59,110 nucleotides of DNA from NCBI GenBank assembly GCA_000695325.1, contig AVPN01000118.1, positions 34,550-93,659 on the forward strand. The letters run 5' to 3'. The stretch comes from Pleurobrachia bachei (Eukaryota > Ctenophora > Tentaculata > Cydippida > Pleurobrachiidae). A program made the translations under genes and the position numbers. Position 1 is the stretch's first letter, and each line of letters starts with the position of its first letter. Below are positions 1-13,028 of this stretch, in pieces. Under the pieces are notes generated by a model that saw nothing but the letters and a program-made list of their open reading frames with translations, did no database searches and was not told where the DNA came from.

Positions 1-47
<47 letters not shown>

Positions 48-54
48 AGAGAGA
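1..54. repeat. (GA)n microsatellite at window edge
   Basis: Perfect AG dinucleotide repeat for about 43 bases, then degenerate GATA/GA. The window starts inside it, so its full length is unknown. Confidence 0.95.
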
Positions 55-1528
55 TAGTAAGAGCAACTTAATATCGGATATGGGCACTATTATATTGGTT
101 GGTCCTGTATACGCCAGTTATTGTTTTCTCATGATGTATCTGTACTGCGATATCTAGTTTTCAATTAAATTTAATTCCAACATTTTGTTCTTTTATCCGA
201 GTTACTTCGCTGCCCGCTGGTTGCCTTCGCTAAATAATAATTCCTTTTGATAGCAAAAGTATTTGAGTTATTTTTCTAAAAAGGGGAAGTTAAAAGGGAG
301 GCACTGACTTTGCGTTTATCGTTTACATCGACCGGTTCTGGAAGACGAAGACTAAAGATCTGCATCATTGCAATCCCTTACCGTGCTTCATTCGACCATT
401 TTCATTTTCATCTTCTCAATAGCTAACTGTAGAGTCTACAGTGTAGACGATATCTTATGATGAACTCTCCGATATAGTACTACATTTTCGTGATCATTTA
501 ATTGTTCTCTTGGAAATTGCCCTCGTTAAATGTAGGTTTCTCCAATATCTATCCTAGCTGATCACTAGTTGTGCGTCACTCTTTTTACATAATATAATTA
601 GCTGTTTTTTACATAATGGATTTAGTGAAAACTCGCAGTGACCATTTTGCGGTCATGTGATTCTTTAAGGCAGCGTATGTGAAGAGAAAGATATTTTCTA
701 ACTTTAAACGCAACCGCACCCACAGAACGCAATCTCGTGATCTCTTTATCGAGATACAGATAGATAAGAATTAGGTCCGTGGGAGAAATGCCCGCGTTTT
801 GAGGTTAGCTGCTAGTGAGCTTTTAATAGCAAAGAATCTTTGAACTGCACGACCTGGGAGGCCAATTAAGTGGTTTTTCGCGGGTCCTTCTAACTGGAAG
901 TTGTGGCCGCTATTATCTCTATCTTATCTTACTACGTAATCGAGTCTTAGGTAAGTGACCGCATCCACAAGATTTTCCGTTAGAAGCGTATTTCTGAGTT
1001 ATATACTGAATCACGAGCTCGTACGAAGTGGGAGTGATGTTTTAAATAGATCAGGGGGAACTTTGCTGGTATAAAAAATAATAATTTTTGAAATAATTTG
1101 GAGTTTAATTTGGCGGCTATCCAATGAGAAGCCTTATAGACTATTTTAGTCATTATATTCTATATGTTTGCAACTTCCATGTTCCAATTTTCAGTCGTTA
1201 GTATGTCAATATGAACAATTCAAGTCTAAATCACGTGCTATTACTGGCAGATAGAGTCTAGTTGTTTCTACGTTTCGACTTTACTTCCGCATTTATATCT
1301 TGCAGTGGGTATATAATGGTCTACGGTAGCATAGATAGAGAGATAAAGATAGATAGGTAAAGATAGGTAGAGAAGTAGGAGAGAGAGATTCAGAGAGAGA
1401 GAGAGATAGAGAGAGGGATCGATCTAGCGAAAAGACTTCTCATTTGTTAAAACCAACCTCAACAATTATCATACTTTTCTCCAATAGCATGGCCTCGTTA
1501 TCGGCCAGCTGACGAAGAGTGAGAGAGT

Positions 1529-1560
<32 letters not shown>

Positions 1561-2006
1561 AAGCGCGAGAGAGTGAGAGAGAGAGAGAAAGAAAGATGAA
1601 CATGTGGACTATGAGACTATGCGAGAAAAATATAACTTAAAACTGAGAGACAATTTATAATAGAGCTTCGAAATAAACGAAAGAAATGAGATGTGACTCA
1701 CGTTTAAGAATAATAAGCCACATTATAAAACCTATCAAATATTAGTCTTTTCTGCAGAATTTGTTAATAAACGATAATAATTGTTCTTATTAATAAAGTG
1801 AATATTTGTATTGGCCGGTCAATGTTATTTAGAAGCTTCTAGAATCTGAGTATGTACAATGCCAACAGTGCAACGGGTTAAAATCTCTCCCAATTCCATT
1901 TCTTCTACTTTTCCTCTTTTTTTGTTGTTGAGTAACAACTTTTTTGATGATCGGCAAAGCCCTCAAATCAAGGCCATCAATCTATAAATCAAAATAAGTA
2001 AATATA
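55..2006. other. non-coding stretch, no gene seen
   Basis: No convincing exon on either strand. AT-rich sequence with GA-rich purine tracts at about 1327-1410 and 1515-1592. Short open frames have no splice context or protein signature. Confidence 0.6.
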
Positions 2007-2134
2007 CAGTCGGACCCCGATTTACAGGGATACGCGGGAAAGGGTTTTGTTTGGTAAATCGGGGTTCTGGTAAAAAGGAGATCCCCGGTTCCGGTATAAT
2101 GTATACCGGGGCTCCGTAGATCGGAGTCGGACTG
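2007..2134. mobile_element. pogo/Tigger-like MITE (128 bp)
   Basis: Terminal inverted repeats begin CAGTCGGACCCCGAT and end in GGAGTCGGACTG, flanked on both sides by TA, the usual pogo/Tc1-mariner target duplication. The interior repeats the motif again (TAAATCGGGGTTC, ATACCGGGG). A related copy lies at 16195-16314, and partial copies sit near 8378 and 21132. No transposase is encoded. Confidence 0.8.
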
Positions 2135-2633
2135 TATACATAATACACCAGACAACTATAATTAACTGTTTTATAATCACTTTGTATAATCACTTTGTTT
2201 TATTAAACACAATGTTTATCATTGAAGCTGCCTTTTGTTTGCGGTCGCCGGTCACGCACGGCAGCTTTGTTCAGGTCAGGTCTCATGCACGTAAGCTAGC
2301 TTTATCTCACCACTTACAAACACTAACAGCTGCTTTACGGAAGTATGTTTGCTCAATTATCAAATTGTTAATTGTTTCAGAAGCCTATGATTCTTTCTAT
2401 TATTGTAGTATCTCTCCAATTACCAGATCTCATGTAGTAGTATGACATCATAGATAGTTACTGTTCAAATCATGTGCTTAATTCTGTGCTTACTGATCCT
2501 TTGTTACATTGAACATTGATCTCTTGTTGAACTTCTTAGTGTTTGTATCTTATCTCTATCTAATTCTAGCGAATTCTACAGATAATGAATGAGGGATTAA
2601 TGTTTTTGTGTCTAATACCTGTATCTATAGATC

Positions 2634-5600
2634 ATGAATGAGGGGATATGGGGCAAACTAACAGGGGTTCCTGGAATCGTTCACCAACACAGTGTGGGGT
2701 CTAACAGTAGCTCCAGGCGATCCTCCGTGACCTCTCAGACATACACAAATCCACTGCAAGATGTTGGTGAGTTTATAACATGTGCATTGTAAACAAAAAG
2801 TTAATTTTACTATTGTGTAGTTACTTTTACTATTAGACCCTAGGCCTGAAAACTATCGTTGTTTTTAATTTGTATAACTTTATGTACTGCATATTTGACA
2901 TTATGTATTACCAGCAGTCAGCACATATGTTATTTACTTTACAGGTATTAAGTAGTTTTCATGCGTCATTAAAGATACTTTGTTTAATAAACAAACAATA
3001 CAGAAATCATTCGGCACTTGTTTAAAGTGAAAGTTTAAAAGTTTGTTATCGCACTAAGATTGCATTGTGAGGACATTATCAGTACAAAATTCGACAACTT
3101 TAGAATTAAATCATTTGGCAGTGAAAGTTTAAAAGTTTGCAGTTGTGATCTCATTAAGATTAAAAGTTTAAAAGGTTGTCATAATAATAAAATTGCATTT
3201 GAGGAAATTATTGCAGTACCAAGTTCGACAACTATTCAGAATCCAGAATTCACCACGTGTGAACCGGAAGCTGAATCTGAAGTTGGCCGGTTGCCATGAA
3301 ACTGAATTTGAAATTGGCTATTTGCCATGATACTGATGTTCTGTATTTTATTTTCACTGGTAAATGACAAACTGCCGGCCGATATATTCTAGAGGGGAAC
3401 ATCGTTTAAATAGGCTGGTCTTTCAGTTTGGTCTCACACTCCACATACAATGAACGATGTTGCACATATCATTGTCTACTTCCCATGCAGACTTGTTCAA
3501 CAAATGCAGACTGCAACGTTTCATGGGATTTACCAACCCAAGATTCATTAGTTGCTATAGCGACATAAAGACGCTCTCTAACTAGACACACTTGATCGCT
3601 AATTCTGGGTATATGACAAAACAAGACCAAGAGTAGGAGACTGAGTCCTCTGTTCCAAAGACCTTGATCCTCCGTACTCGAATGATGTCAATGTGGTTTT
3701 TCTGCTTGATGAATTGTGGTTTTTTGCATGTAATTTATCCTAATTATACGGATAGTAGCCCAGGTCTAGGCTGCGTATTGGAATATCCTGTGGGTTTTGT
3801 ACTATGTACGTGAGCATTGAGCAAGTTTCATTAGCCGATGCTGTCCATCTATTCATTTGTCTTCAAAAGTTGACTTGACTTTTGTTCCCGTCGTGTGTCT
3901 TTTCCTCAATTTTCCTGTTAAGTGATCTTTTCATTATTCACATCATCACTTACTAATTAGTAGGAGCGGTTAGATCACCACGTGGTTAAAGTCGCGTGCC
4001 ACCCCTTTTTTGCGCATTGTCATAGCTCCTCGAGGTCGCATCCAATCAAGAAATGTCCCTCAAGTTTTCGCTTCTCCTTGAGGAGATCTACAGGTTTGAT
4101 GAAGGTCACTTTTGGATTGGATGCGAAATGAAGCCGTGAGAGTAACCTGAGATTAGGGTGGCGCGCGACTTTCTGCACGTGCTGATCTAACCGCTCCTAC
4201 TATGAGACTCATTGCTCTAATGAACAAACAAATTATCTTTTAAAAATCAAACACAAATGTCACCGATTATATGAGGATAAATTACCATTTACCAGGTCAC
4301 GGGTTCCCAGCAAACGGGTACTCTAGTAGTTTAATAATTAATTCGAATAGAAGGCTAGTGATCTAAAGAGGCGGCGAATAGCTAAGTAAATTAGTTAATT
4401 TATAAAGTAACAGTATTACCGATAAAAATATAAGGTAATGCACACTAACTATATTAATTTGGTCTAGGTGGGCCTGGGACTAACATGAACAGTGGTAGTG
4501 GTGGGGGTGGCGGTACTCCACGACAGAGTGAGTAGTTCTGAAATCACGTGTTTCTGAAATCACGTCCGCCAACCATTACTCAACAACTATAGGTAGCTTT
4601 GCAGTTCAATATCAATATAATATTCACATTCCCTCTCATCTCAGTTGCGGGAGAAAAACACTTTGGTCGAGTTGCTGAGATCACTGGTATGAAACAGGAG
4701 GACGACCCAGTGAAGATAGCCGCTAAAAACGATTACAAGAGTTTCCTACAACAGCAAATCGAGGAACGGGCAAGGATCAAGGAGGCACAAAAGGAAGCGG
4801 AGCGTTTGGAGGACGAGCGAGAGGTACGTAACCATGGCAACCGAAATGAACTAAAATACTTTGTTTCTCTTTACTTCTTTATACAAGGTGGCCCACGGAT
4901 TGTTAGTAACGGTTAACGAAGTGGGGTGCCAAAACGGTGGTAGTTGTCAAAATGAAATTTATGGGAGCACTCTGGATCAATTCCTTGGTAACTTTTTGCA
5001 TAATTTTTTGTCGAAAATTCAAATATTCATTTTTCATTCCTTGATTCATTTCTCGTTCATTTATGATTTGAGCATCCTAATTTTCCATCATTATGATATT
5101 TTTCTTTGGCTTGAATTTATCTTTCCAATGAGCACCTTAAAAACGAAATTGAAGCACCAGATCACATGGCAGTTGAGAAAATGCACAAGTTCATTTTTCA
5201 TTTTTGGCTGTTCATTCCACTCATTCAGGAACCAACATCCCTAAAGTAATGGAAAAGTTTGGGTTTTGTTTGGCCCATGCCCTGCAATGATAAAGAGGTG
5301 TAAAAACATGTATTTGGGCTAGTTTGTGGGTATCCATGTGATCATGATGATATCTGACACCTCTTCTGAGCCATAATTAAGAGATTTCCTAAAATTCAAG
5401 CATGTGATTGGAGTTTTCTGCGATTGGCATCGTTCAGCAATGTTGAGAGATCTCATATCACCTCAAAAATGATCATTAGTTCAATGAAATGAGTTGATTT
5501 ATGATAGAAAAGATTAAAGCAGACGTCAAAATGAACTAAACAACCTTTTTCGACCTCATTTCATTGAAATAGTCATCATGTTTGAGGTGCTATTGGATCT

Positions 5601-6861
5601 CCCAATATTGCTGCAAGGTACCAATCACAGATAACTCAAATCACATGCTTGAATTTTAGGAAATCTCTTTATTATGGCTCAGAAGAGGTGTCAGATATCA
5701 TCATGATCACATGGACACCCACAAACTAGCCCGAAAACGTGTTTTTACACCTCTCTATCATTGCAGGGCATGGGCCAAACAAAACCCAAACTTTTCCATT
5801 ACTTTAGGGATTTTGGTTCCTGAATGAGTGGAATGAACAGCCATAAAAGAAAAATGAACTTTGAGTTTTGACCTTGATTTTTCTTGTGAACAAAGATCTT
5901 TGCTTATCCAATGTTCACCCAAATTTTGAAAAAGATTGAACAAAAGGTAGCTGCGATACAGCTCATTGAAAGTCGCAGGAAGGGACAAAATCATGCATGT
6001 GCATTTTCTCAACTGCCATGTGATCTGGTGCTTCAACTTCCTTTTTATGGTGCTCCTTCGAAAGATAAATTCAAGCCAAAGAAAATAAGCATAATGATGG
6101 AAAATTAGGATGCTCAAATCATAAATGAACGAGAAATGAATCAAGGAATGAAAAATAAATTTTTGAATTTTCGACAAAAAATGATGCGAAAAGTTACCAA
6201 GGAATTGATCCAGAGTGCTCCCATAAATTTTATTCTCACAACTATCACCGTTTTGGCGCCACACCTCGCTAACCGTTACTAACAATCCGTGGGCCACCTT
6301 GTATTTATTTATAGTTCCGGCACCTAAATCGTCATCAACAACCTTCACTTTGTTTTGTAAACTTTACTGCACAAAGGGATCTATATACACAATGCGAGAG
6401 TTCTGTGATTTATGAACTGCGTAGGGAATGAACTTGAGTTTTACACACGGGCCCGGCCAAATTGTAAGTTCAAACCGAATTAGATTTATCTATTAAAGCC
6501 AGGTGAAAACGTTTCATAAATGAGTTTCGGTTACCCGTTCATGAATATGTCAATCTAAGCTACTTTGGATAGCCATTAAATAGAGGATACACAAGTACCG
6601 AATCCCCATGGCCCTTGCCTTTTCACATTCCAAATATAAACCAGTGATCATGTTTCAGATATCAATCAAGTTTTGAATAAAGTCCAAAAGGATAGGGAGG
6701 AGAAGTTCCAACTCCGACGACAACCCTCACGCCAGCAACTAAACGTCAACAAGTCGACTGCAGCAAAACCTGTAGCGGCAGCTAAACCCAGATTAACCTG
6801 GGGAGAGTCAATTAGACTAACATTAAAAACCTTCCACTACATCACCATGGTTAGTAATTAG
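2634..6861 (+). CDS. small basic coiled-coil protein, possibly CSPP1-like (4 exons)
   Basis: Exons rebuilt at 2634-2766, 4468-4527, 4645-4827 and 6659-6861; phases agree and give about 192 residues. The N-terminus is Ser/Gly-rich. The middle holds a charged coiled coil (KNDYKSFLQQQIEERARIKE and onward). The C-terminus is basic with the motif RLTWGESIRLTLKTFHY. The phrase 'YKSFLQQQIEE' recalls the YKNFLRFQIEEKK repeats of centrosome/spindle-pole protein CSPP1, but this is only a motif resemblance. The exon 3 donor that keeps frame is not the obvious GAG|GTACGT but the GTAACCATGGCAAC palindrome 4 nt downstream. The last intron contains a 1.4 kb foldback element. The start was chosen because an acceptor-like TATAG precedes ATG at 2634. 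Real as a gene: fairly sure; function: weak. Confidence 0.6.
3958..4202. mobile_element. MITE with about 45 bp TIRs
   Basis: Left end TAGTAGGAGCGGTTAGATCA is mirrored by TGATCTAACCGCTCCTACTA at the right end. The repeats extend inward through CACGTG and a GTCGCG-GCCACC block. It is flanked by TA and lies in intron 1 of the coiled-coil gene. No coding capacity. Confidence 0.8.
4885..6301. mobile_element. foldback DNA transposon relic, about 1.4 kb, arms about 600 bp
   Basis: The two halves are inverted copies: CAAGGTGGCCCACGGATTGT at the left edge matches ACAATCCGTGGGCCACCTTG at the right, and similarity continues to a centre near 5540. Both ends are bordered by TA. The right arm is longer, with about 110 bp around 5850-5990 that the left arm lacks. 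Open frames in it are mirror images with no transposase motif, so it is probably a non-autonomous element. It lies in intron 3 of the coiled-coil gene. Confidence 0.85.
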
Positions 6862-7297
6862 TTAATTAATTAGTTAATTAATTAGTATTGTCATTCATGA
6901 CTTACTGAAAAAGAGTTAGAATTTAGGGCGAGGTATATTGACGTCATTATTGGTCGTCATACCAATAGGGCTCAATCGACGGAGCGTGTGCGATTACAAG
7001 AAAAAGTCTTGACGTCTTTTGACCCTTTTATCCGGCTTTTACCATTTATACAGATTACAGAAACTTACGAAAAGTTACGAAAAGTTTTATGACAGATAAC
7101 TAACTCTTTAATCCAACTATTCTTCTTATTAGGCTATAAATTTACTACCCCTTGTTACCATAATGATAACGTCATATTATTTCCTATAGGCTGTCATTCT
7201 GTTACCATAGTAACGTCATATTATTTCCAACTAGGCTGTCATTCTGTTTCTACCGATATGGATTCTCTGTATCATCTACAGACTGCTCTTCGCGGGG

Positions 7298-10200
7298 ATG
7301 TGGGGAAAGACGTACTCGAATCATTCAGTGGCCATCATAGGGGCAAGGTCCCCGCTCAGCATCCACATTGCAAGACATTTCAAGTAATTATACACATTCA
7401 ATTCTGTCAGGCCAATGCTCTGACAGATTTTACTTCCAGTCCCAACTCATTATTGGAAATTAAGAACGATTCACGTCAGTTCATTATCTCCAGTACATTA
7501 GGAAATAAGATCTTGAACCCCTCTCCAAGTTGTATTAATAGCCTACGCACGTACCAAATGACAACTTCCTTTCATGTCAATATCCTACTAAGTACTTGGT
7601 ACCAACTATGCAATGAAAAACTGAATTCTCACAATTCCCTTGTTGCCACGCTCGAACCTGTTTCACCCCGGAACTAATAACTCCCTTTTACACACAGGTC
7701 GATGGGCTACACAGTGATAGGGATGGAGAGCAGACGTTACATTTGTGCACCTCTGGCCTGGTCTCGGGCGTGCGACACGTTTCACTGGCTACCCGATCCT
7801 TTTGAGGTGAGAGTTTACATTAGTCGATAGTCATGGCAACCGACATGTCATGGAAACCGCAAAAATTATTTTGTTTGGTGGTCTTCCATTCTGAATCTCT
7901 TATACAATTTCAGCCGCCGGTAGGTTCAGGACCGGACATTTATATTGACAGGTTATGGAACATACTGTTTGAAGTTAAACCATCTCTTCTCATACCTCTG
8001 AACCACTTTAGTTGCAGTGAGGATCACCAGGTAATTAGTTAATTAGTTTGTTAATTAATTAACTTATCCTGTTTGGGTAAGTGTTTGAGGGGGCTGGGAA
8101 ATGGCCCCTTCATCAGCTGTCAGGCTACGGCTCTGACTACAGTTCTCGAGAATAGGGTCAGGCCAATGCTATGACAGTTCCTCAGCTGACTACCAATGAT
8201 ATTATCATCTCATTTTGTTGTATCCAAGCCCTTCTCTCCTTCCTAGGCGATAGAGAAAGTGATAGACACCCTGGATCTGTTAAGTCTACCGCCCATGGAA
8301 GCTCTCAAGTTGACCGACCTAAACACATTTTACTCAGCAGCCCGGGAACAAAACTGCAAAGTTCCCGATTACAAGGTACAGTGGAACCGAGGGTGCCGCT
8401 AAATCGGGGGCCCTTGCCCCTTAAACATGTGGTAGCCTCGCCACTCTTTGTAAAACCATATAGGACTTTGTGGGTGGCTTTGTGGGTGGCCTAATGTTAA
8501 ATATATGCACTCGATTCTCATGGCGGCGCTGTTGTAAAACAACCTTCTTTATATTTAATGCAGCTGTTGACCGATAAGGGAGCAACATGCACTCGATAAT
8601 CGAGTCGATTCTCATGGCGGCGCTGTTATAAAACAACCTTCTTTATATTTAATGCAGCTGTTGACCGATAAGGGAGCATTAAAAGGATTTACCTTCCAAA
8701 ACCACCCATATGTATACCGAGCACACCGGAGGAATTCGTGGGGGGCCAAACTTGTCTCGACACCAACGGACCAGAAGCAGGTAAGATTATTGCAAGATTT
8801 CGAGACCTGAAATGGAAATACGTGACCCGGGTACCACAATTTTAGTTTTATAAATGTTGTTGAGTAAGGGGTAAATGTGTTCCCCATGCCAGGGTGTTCT
8901 AGAATCCTAGAAAATATACGTGACCTGGGTTTGAGTCGCTTGACACTGTCTTCCGTGCTCCGGAAAGTATGAACAATTCAAACCCGGGTACCAAAATTAT
9001 AGTTGTATCCAAAAGCTTTCGAACATTATTAATGTTACGTTCCCCCACATTACGATGTGTCCCCTAGGTGAATATGCTAGCCCAGCACATAACAAGCCAC
9101 ACCCCCTAGGTGAACATGCTGGCCCAGCACATAACAAGCCACACCCCCTACAGGTAAATATGTTAGCTCAACACATAACAAGCCACACCCCCGTATTGAG
9201 GATTGAGAAGTGTGATGCACCTGTCATCTCCATTTGCTCGCTCTACGCTAACCGCAAAGCAATTGCACATGTAAGTACAGATATCATAAGCAGGAACCGA
9301 CCGAAACAGGAAATACTGGTCGCTGATTGGCTGATAACCAGTCACATGACCTGAATAAGAAGTTCTGATTGGTTGTTTCGGTCGGTTCCTAATCATAAGC
9401 TTAGGAAATAGACTAGACAAGTCTGGATTTCACCAAGTTCTTGTTAATTTCCCACCTGGCAAGAGCGAAGCAGAAAGGTAGCAATGAGGTACCAAAGGAA
9501 ATAAGGGGTTTTTGATCAAGGGTTGGGAATTTCTGGGAACGTTTTCTTTGAATAATCACGGGAAATTACGTGTAAAAAGATGACTTTGTCATCTTGAACA
9601 GTAAGAAGTCACATCACCGCCAATCGTGATCGTGATTTTAGTTATCCGTGGTCATCAGGTCATGATTTTGATCATGATCGTGATTATTACGGTGCTGATG
9701 CTATTTAGTTTCTTCTTCTTTTCTGGTGCGTGATTACAGTTACTACATAACTACGATATGCTTTAACTAGCCTGCCAGTCCTGCTCGTGACGCACTTGAA
9801 ATCAGGAACAGATCTCGTTTTCATTTAAAATTAACTTACGAACTTATTGCATAACTATACGCCAGGCAGATATTAGTTATACTATCTTCACAACCTACGT
9901 AGGTGGTGTCACACGAAGAGTGGTTTATAACACGTCGATTAGTCGTTAGTCAAGATCCATGATGCTCTCTCGCCTAAACAAGACATGTGATGTTCTCGCC
10001 CAATAAACCCACGACGAAATACCCATTAGTTTTATATTAACAGGGGCCGCAACACCATACCCACGACAGCTGGAAAATTGAAAACACACGAATATTATTA
10101 TATTCCTATCAAAAAGTTTCAATTCATTAAAAATTCCCGACTCAGGCGATCACACGACGAGGGGAAGGTGAAACTACCATGACAACGGTAACGGAGAGAT

Positions 10201-11429
10201 GCATCACCCAACCAGTGGCGGAGTGGAGTGAGATATTCGTGGAGAGGTACCCCACCGACATTGAGGGGTGGCTCTCCTTCGATTTCATGAAGGTATGTGT
10301 CAATTAATGAACCAGCTGGTTAATTGTCGTCCATGATATGGTTGAATAATTCTGTCTTGAGAGTCCTGAGAGACCAATAATTATATCCTTTAGAGTAGAG
10401 TCCTAAAAGGGACCGATAATTCTAAATAGAGTCCTCTTAAAGACCGGTATAATTCTTCAGAGTCCAGAAGACAAGTTGTGGTACCCGATAAACTGCAAAC
10501 CTTGGATCACAGAGCCCTTCTACTTCATGGATCCATACACACAGGACATCGTAGAGGTAAGAGGTGTAAAGGGTGTGTTGGTATGATTGTTTGTCTGTTT
10601 GTCTGTTCGTGAAAGCTTGGTTGGAACAACTCAACCACACCTAATGAGTGCATTCTTTGCTGCATTACTTCACTTCCCCTTGCTATGTGTTGAGCAAGCT
10701 GGGTGGAGACCCCTTACTCAACAACTTGCTATCTGTTGTGCAAGGATGAAGGGGTGGAGACAACATGACGTCATACTCAAAAAATCCCCTAATAAGTACT
10801 CTACAACAGACAGTGCTTGGTACGAAGTCACCCCTATTGGCTATTACGCTCGCGTTGATCGGGGTAATTTCATTACAAGAGAAAAAGCCACATATCCTCT
10901 TTTATGACCTACGCGACCGTGTTATTAATCTAGGCTATTCCGTCAAAGATCCATCGAACATCATGGTCAAACATGTTGTTCATTATATTTCTCACATCAC
11001 AGTACCCATGACTTATTCAAATCTTACACATATCTCACAATTTTAGAGATCATATTATTCTCTTTCTAATTGCACATCTAATTTCAGAACCTGGAGCTCA
11101 CCTCGCCTTATCGAGACGACATCCCCGCCATCATTGAACAAGAAGATAGAACTCTCCGTTGCCTAGGTTACGATCTCTTCTCCGCTGTCATGTCCCCCTG
11201 GCGACCCAGCCGACTAGTCCGACTCTTCACTAACTTCCAGCACTCTGACATCCTGTTCCTAATGTCGGACCCCCTTCCCTTCTTTGCCACCTACTTTGTA
11301 GACATACCCATGCAGTTGTGGCTGTTCTGGAGGACTAACAAATACTGGGATGAGATCGACTTTTTCAATAACAGAATCATCTCGAACACAAGTCGTACCC
11401 TTTCAAAGACTATCCCAAAATCATCGTAA
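7298..11429 (+). CDS. ATP-grasp-superfamily-like protein (8 exons, about 378 aa)
   Basis: Exons: 7298-7383, 7698-7806, 7914-8030, 8658-8780, 9154-9270, 10146-10292, 10461-10556, 11088-11429; all phases join. The N-terminus VAIIGARSPLSIHIARHF has the GAR-based nucleotide-like fold seen at the front of carbamoyl-phosphate-synthase-like ATP-grasp enzymes. It is followed by SRACDTFHWLPDPFE and a segment ending in LIPLNHFSCSEDH, matching the usual 'SR..D.f..lP.P' and 'lliP..ee' positions. GWLSFDFMK followed by WYPINCKPW aligns with the 'GqisFDF...iECNPR' metal/ATP site, but the normally acidic Glu and the Asn are replaced. The C-terminal DPLPFFATYF block is also familiar from fungal relatives. ATP-grasp enzymes ligate a carboxylate to an amine, thiol or similar group; here catalysis is doubtful. 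Exon 4 and exon 5 acceptors are duplicated, and a hAT MITE follows exon 5. Family call moderate; substrate unknown. Confidence 0.65.
8125..8177. repeat. dispersed short repeat (GTCAGGCCAATGCTCTGAC family)
   Basis: CTCTGACTACAGTTCTCGAG followed by AATAGGGTCAGGCCAATGC. Related pieces occur near 7406, 24319-24372, 31385-31430, 32335-32420 and 34945-35002, on both strands. Confidence 0.65.
8498..8686. repeat. tandem duplication (about 94 bp) copying the exon 4 acceptor
   Basis: A unit from TGCACTCGAT through GACCGATAAGGGAGCA occurs twice. Each copy carries the acceptor TTTAATGCAG and the first codons of exon 4 (CTGTTGACCGATAAGGGAGC). The 94 nt offset is not a multiple of three, and use of the upstream acceptor (exon start 8564) runs into a stop, so only 8658 is productive. 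Confidence 0.85.
9060..9192. repeat. three tandem copies (42-44 bp) carrying an acceptor-like site
   Basis: Units of the form (CTAG/ACAG)GTGAATATGCTAGCCCAGCA-CATAACAAGCCACACC occur three times. Each has an AG|GT at the same place; the third (exon start 9154) keeps the ATP-grasp-like reading frame. Confidence 0.8.
9291..9391. mobile_element. hAT-type MITE, complete copy
   Basis: Ends are CAGGAACCGACCGAAACA and its inverse TGTTTCGGTCGGTTCCTA. The 8 bp ATCATAAG flanks both sides (9283-9290 and 9392-9399), a classic hAT target duplication. The core reads GATTGGCTGATAACCAGTCA-CATGACC. It starts 20 nt after the exon 5 splice donor of the ATP-grasp-like gene. Five further copies, mostly truncated, lie in the window. 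Confidence 0.9.
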
Positions 11430-13028
11430 CTCTCCCCCCTGCAGCTGACTAGTAAACCATATATATATGTGATCCACAGTTAATTGCATAGAGAGCGCAT
11501 CTCAACTGCAGTGGTTAGATCGTGCGTCATAGAGCGTGAGGTGCATAACCATGGTGTTGGTTACCATGGTAACCGCCGTTATTGTCACGTGATCACCTGG
11601 GCCGAGTTGTTATGTGATCAGCTGAACCCCGGTATGACTATGTGAAATATCACTTAAATTTTGTGTTTAAAATTCGACGAGTTTTCAATTTGTCTCGCAA
11701 ATGTTTTGAATGAGCTGGAAGACTAGTAAGCTATAAACAGTCCAACATCATGACGTCATGATATTAATTGAAATCTCTCTTGTTGAAATGTTTAACAGCA
11801 GCTGTTTAACTTTTCGTATAAAAGAGGGTTGAGAGAGACAGTCCTTTTATTAACGGCCACTAACATATTCCTGGTATATGTGGGTCCTTTTAACAGCACA
11901 GCCCTTGTGAGGGGAGGCACGTCCGGGCTGTGCCTCCCCGCATACACAGTTACTCTACCCCGACAATATATTACTATTTTCATTCGTTTGGGGAACATGA
12001 GCTCTTTAACATACTTTCTCTTTCAAGAAACACTCTTTTGCTTTTTCCCTCCATCATCTCTATATAATACCGCCCTCGATGTCTTTCCCCCGATCTTGTT
12101 TTATGTTGGAATATGGTTTGATTTGAGGCCTCGATCCACTTGTGTTGCAATTAAGAATCGCTGAAGGAACTTGTTGACCACACCTATCAAAACTTAGCCT
12201 CGCTTATTCTTGATTATTTACAGGGTGAATCCAGGTATTTGCCGCGTTTTCACAAAAAAGTAAATAAAGCATATCGGGGCAAACTTTTGATAGGGGAAGC
12301 GATAGATCTTACTTCGATTTGTTGTGACGTATGCTTCTCTCACTCGATCTAATTATTTTATTATCAAAATGTGCTTCTTTTTACCCAAAATAGGAATATG
12401 CTTCCACTTCAGCCCCTCGATGATCGAGTCGATCTCCCTAATGGGGTATTGCGATAGAGAATCTGTGAGGTAGAAGGAACTTGACGCGATTATAGCGAGA
12501 GAGAGATTTGTTATCATGCCCCCCTCACTCAAGATCTAATTATTTTTTGCACCACAAATCAAAATGCGCTTCTTTATAATATTGGAATTTAGTTCCACTT
12601 CAGCCTTCTAGCTCACTCGGTGAAGTAGAACTAGGTTGATTTGAATCGAGACCTGTCAAGCTCTTTGATTTGCATCGTCGTGTATGAACTTCACTAGTCA
12701 TCTAACTGTTTTATTTCGACTTGAGTATAAAAGGCGCTTTCGACTTCTGGTCTGTTCCCTTTTGTTGGATTTGTTTTGTTATAGGTACTAGATCCAAAAA
12801 CCAAACAAGTTTGGTGGATAGCCGGGGCCGCAAAAATTAAAAATATGCGAAAGTTTTGATACATGAACTTTCGGGGCCTGGGGTGCTGTTAAATTCGCGT
12901 TTCCATGATAGTCAGTCGCTCTTTCAAAACACACTGTATAACTATTCTCAGAATAATATTATTCTGTAAAACAGACTCTGAAACGACCCACTGTGCACAG
13001 TAATTAATGTATTATACAGTATATATTA
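11430..13028. other. intergenic, no gene seen
   Basis: AT-rich sequence after the ATP-grasp-like gene. It contains the X-box palindrome near 11568, and short open frames without splice context. Nothing recognised. Confidence 0.5.
11568..11583. promoter_or_regulatory. X-box-like palindrome
   Basis: GGTTACCATGGTAACC is a perfect 16 bp palindrome matching the RFX-factor X-box consensus. It lies 140 bp past the ATP-grasp-like stop codon. Whether RFX binds is inference. Confidence 0.5.

Noticed and set aside
5758-6348. 196-codon minus-strand frame in the foldback element
   Set aside because: It mirrors the frame at 4861-5244 because the element is an inverted repeat; no transposase or other motif.
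9060-9192. Possible CRISPR-like array (three similar units)
   Set aside because: Eukaryotic context, units contiguous without spacers, and each contains an acceptor; this is a tandem duplication.
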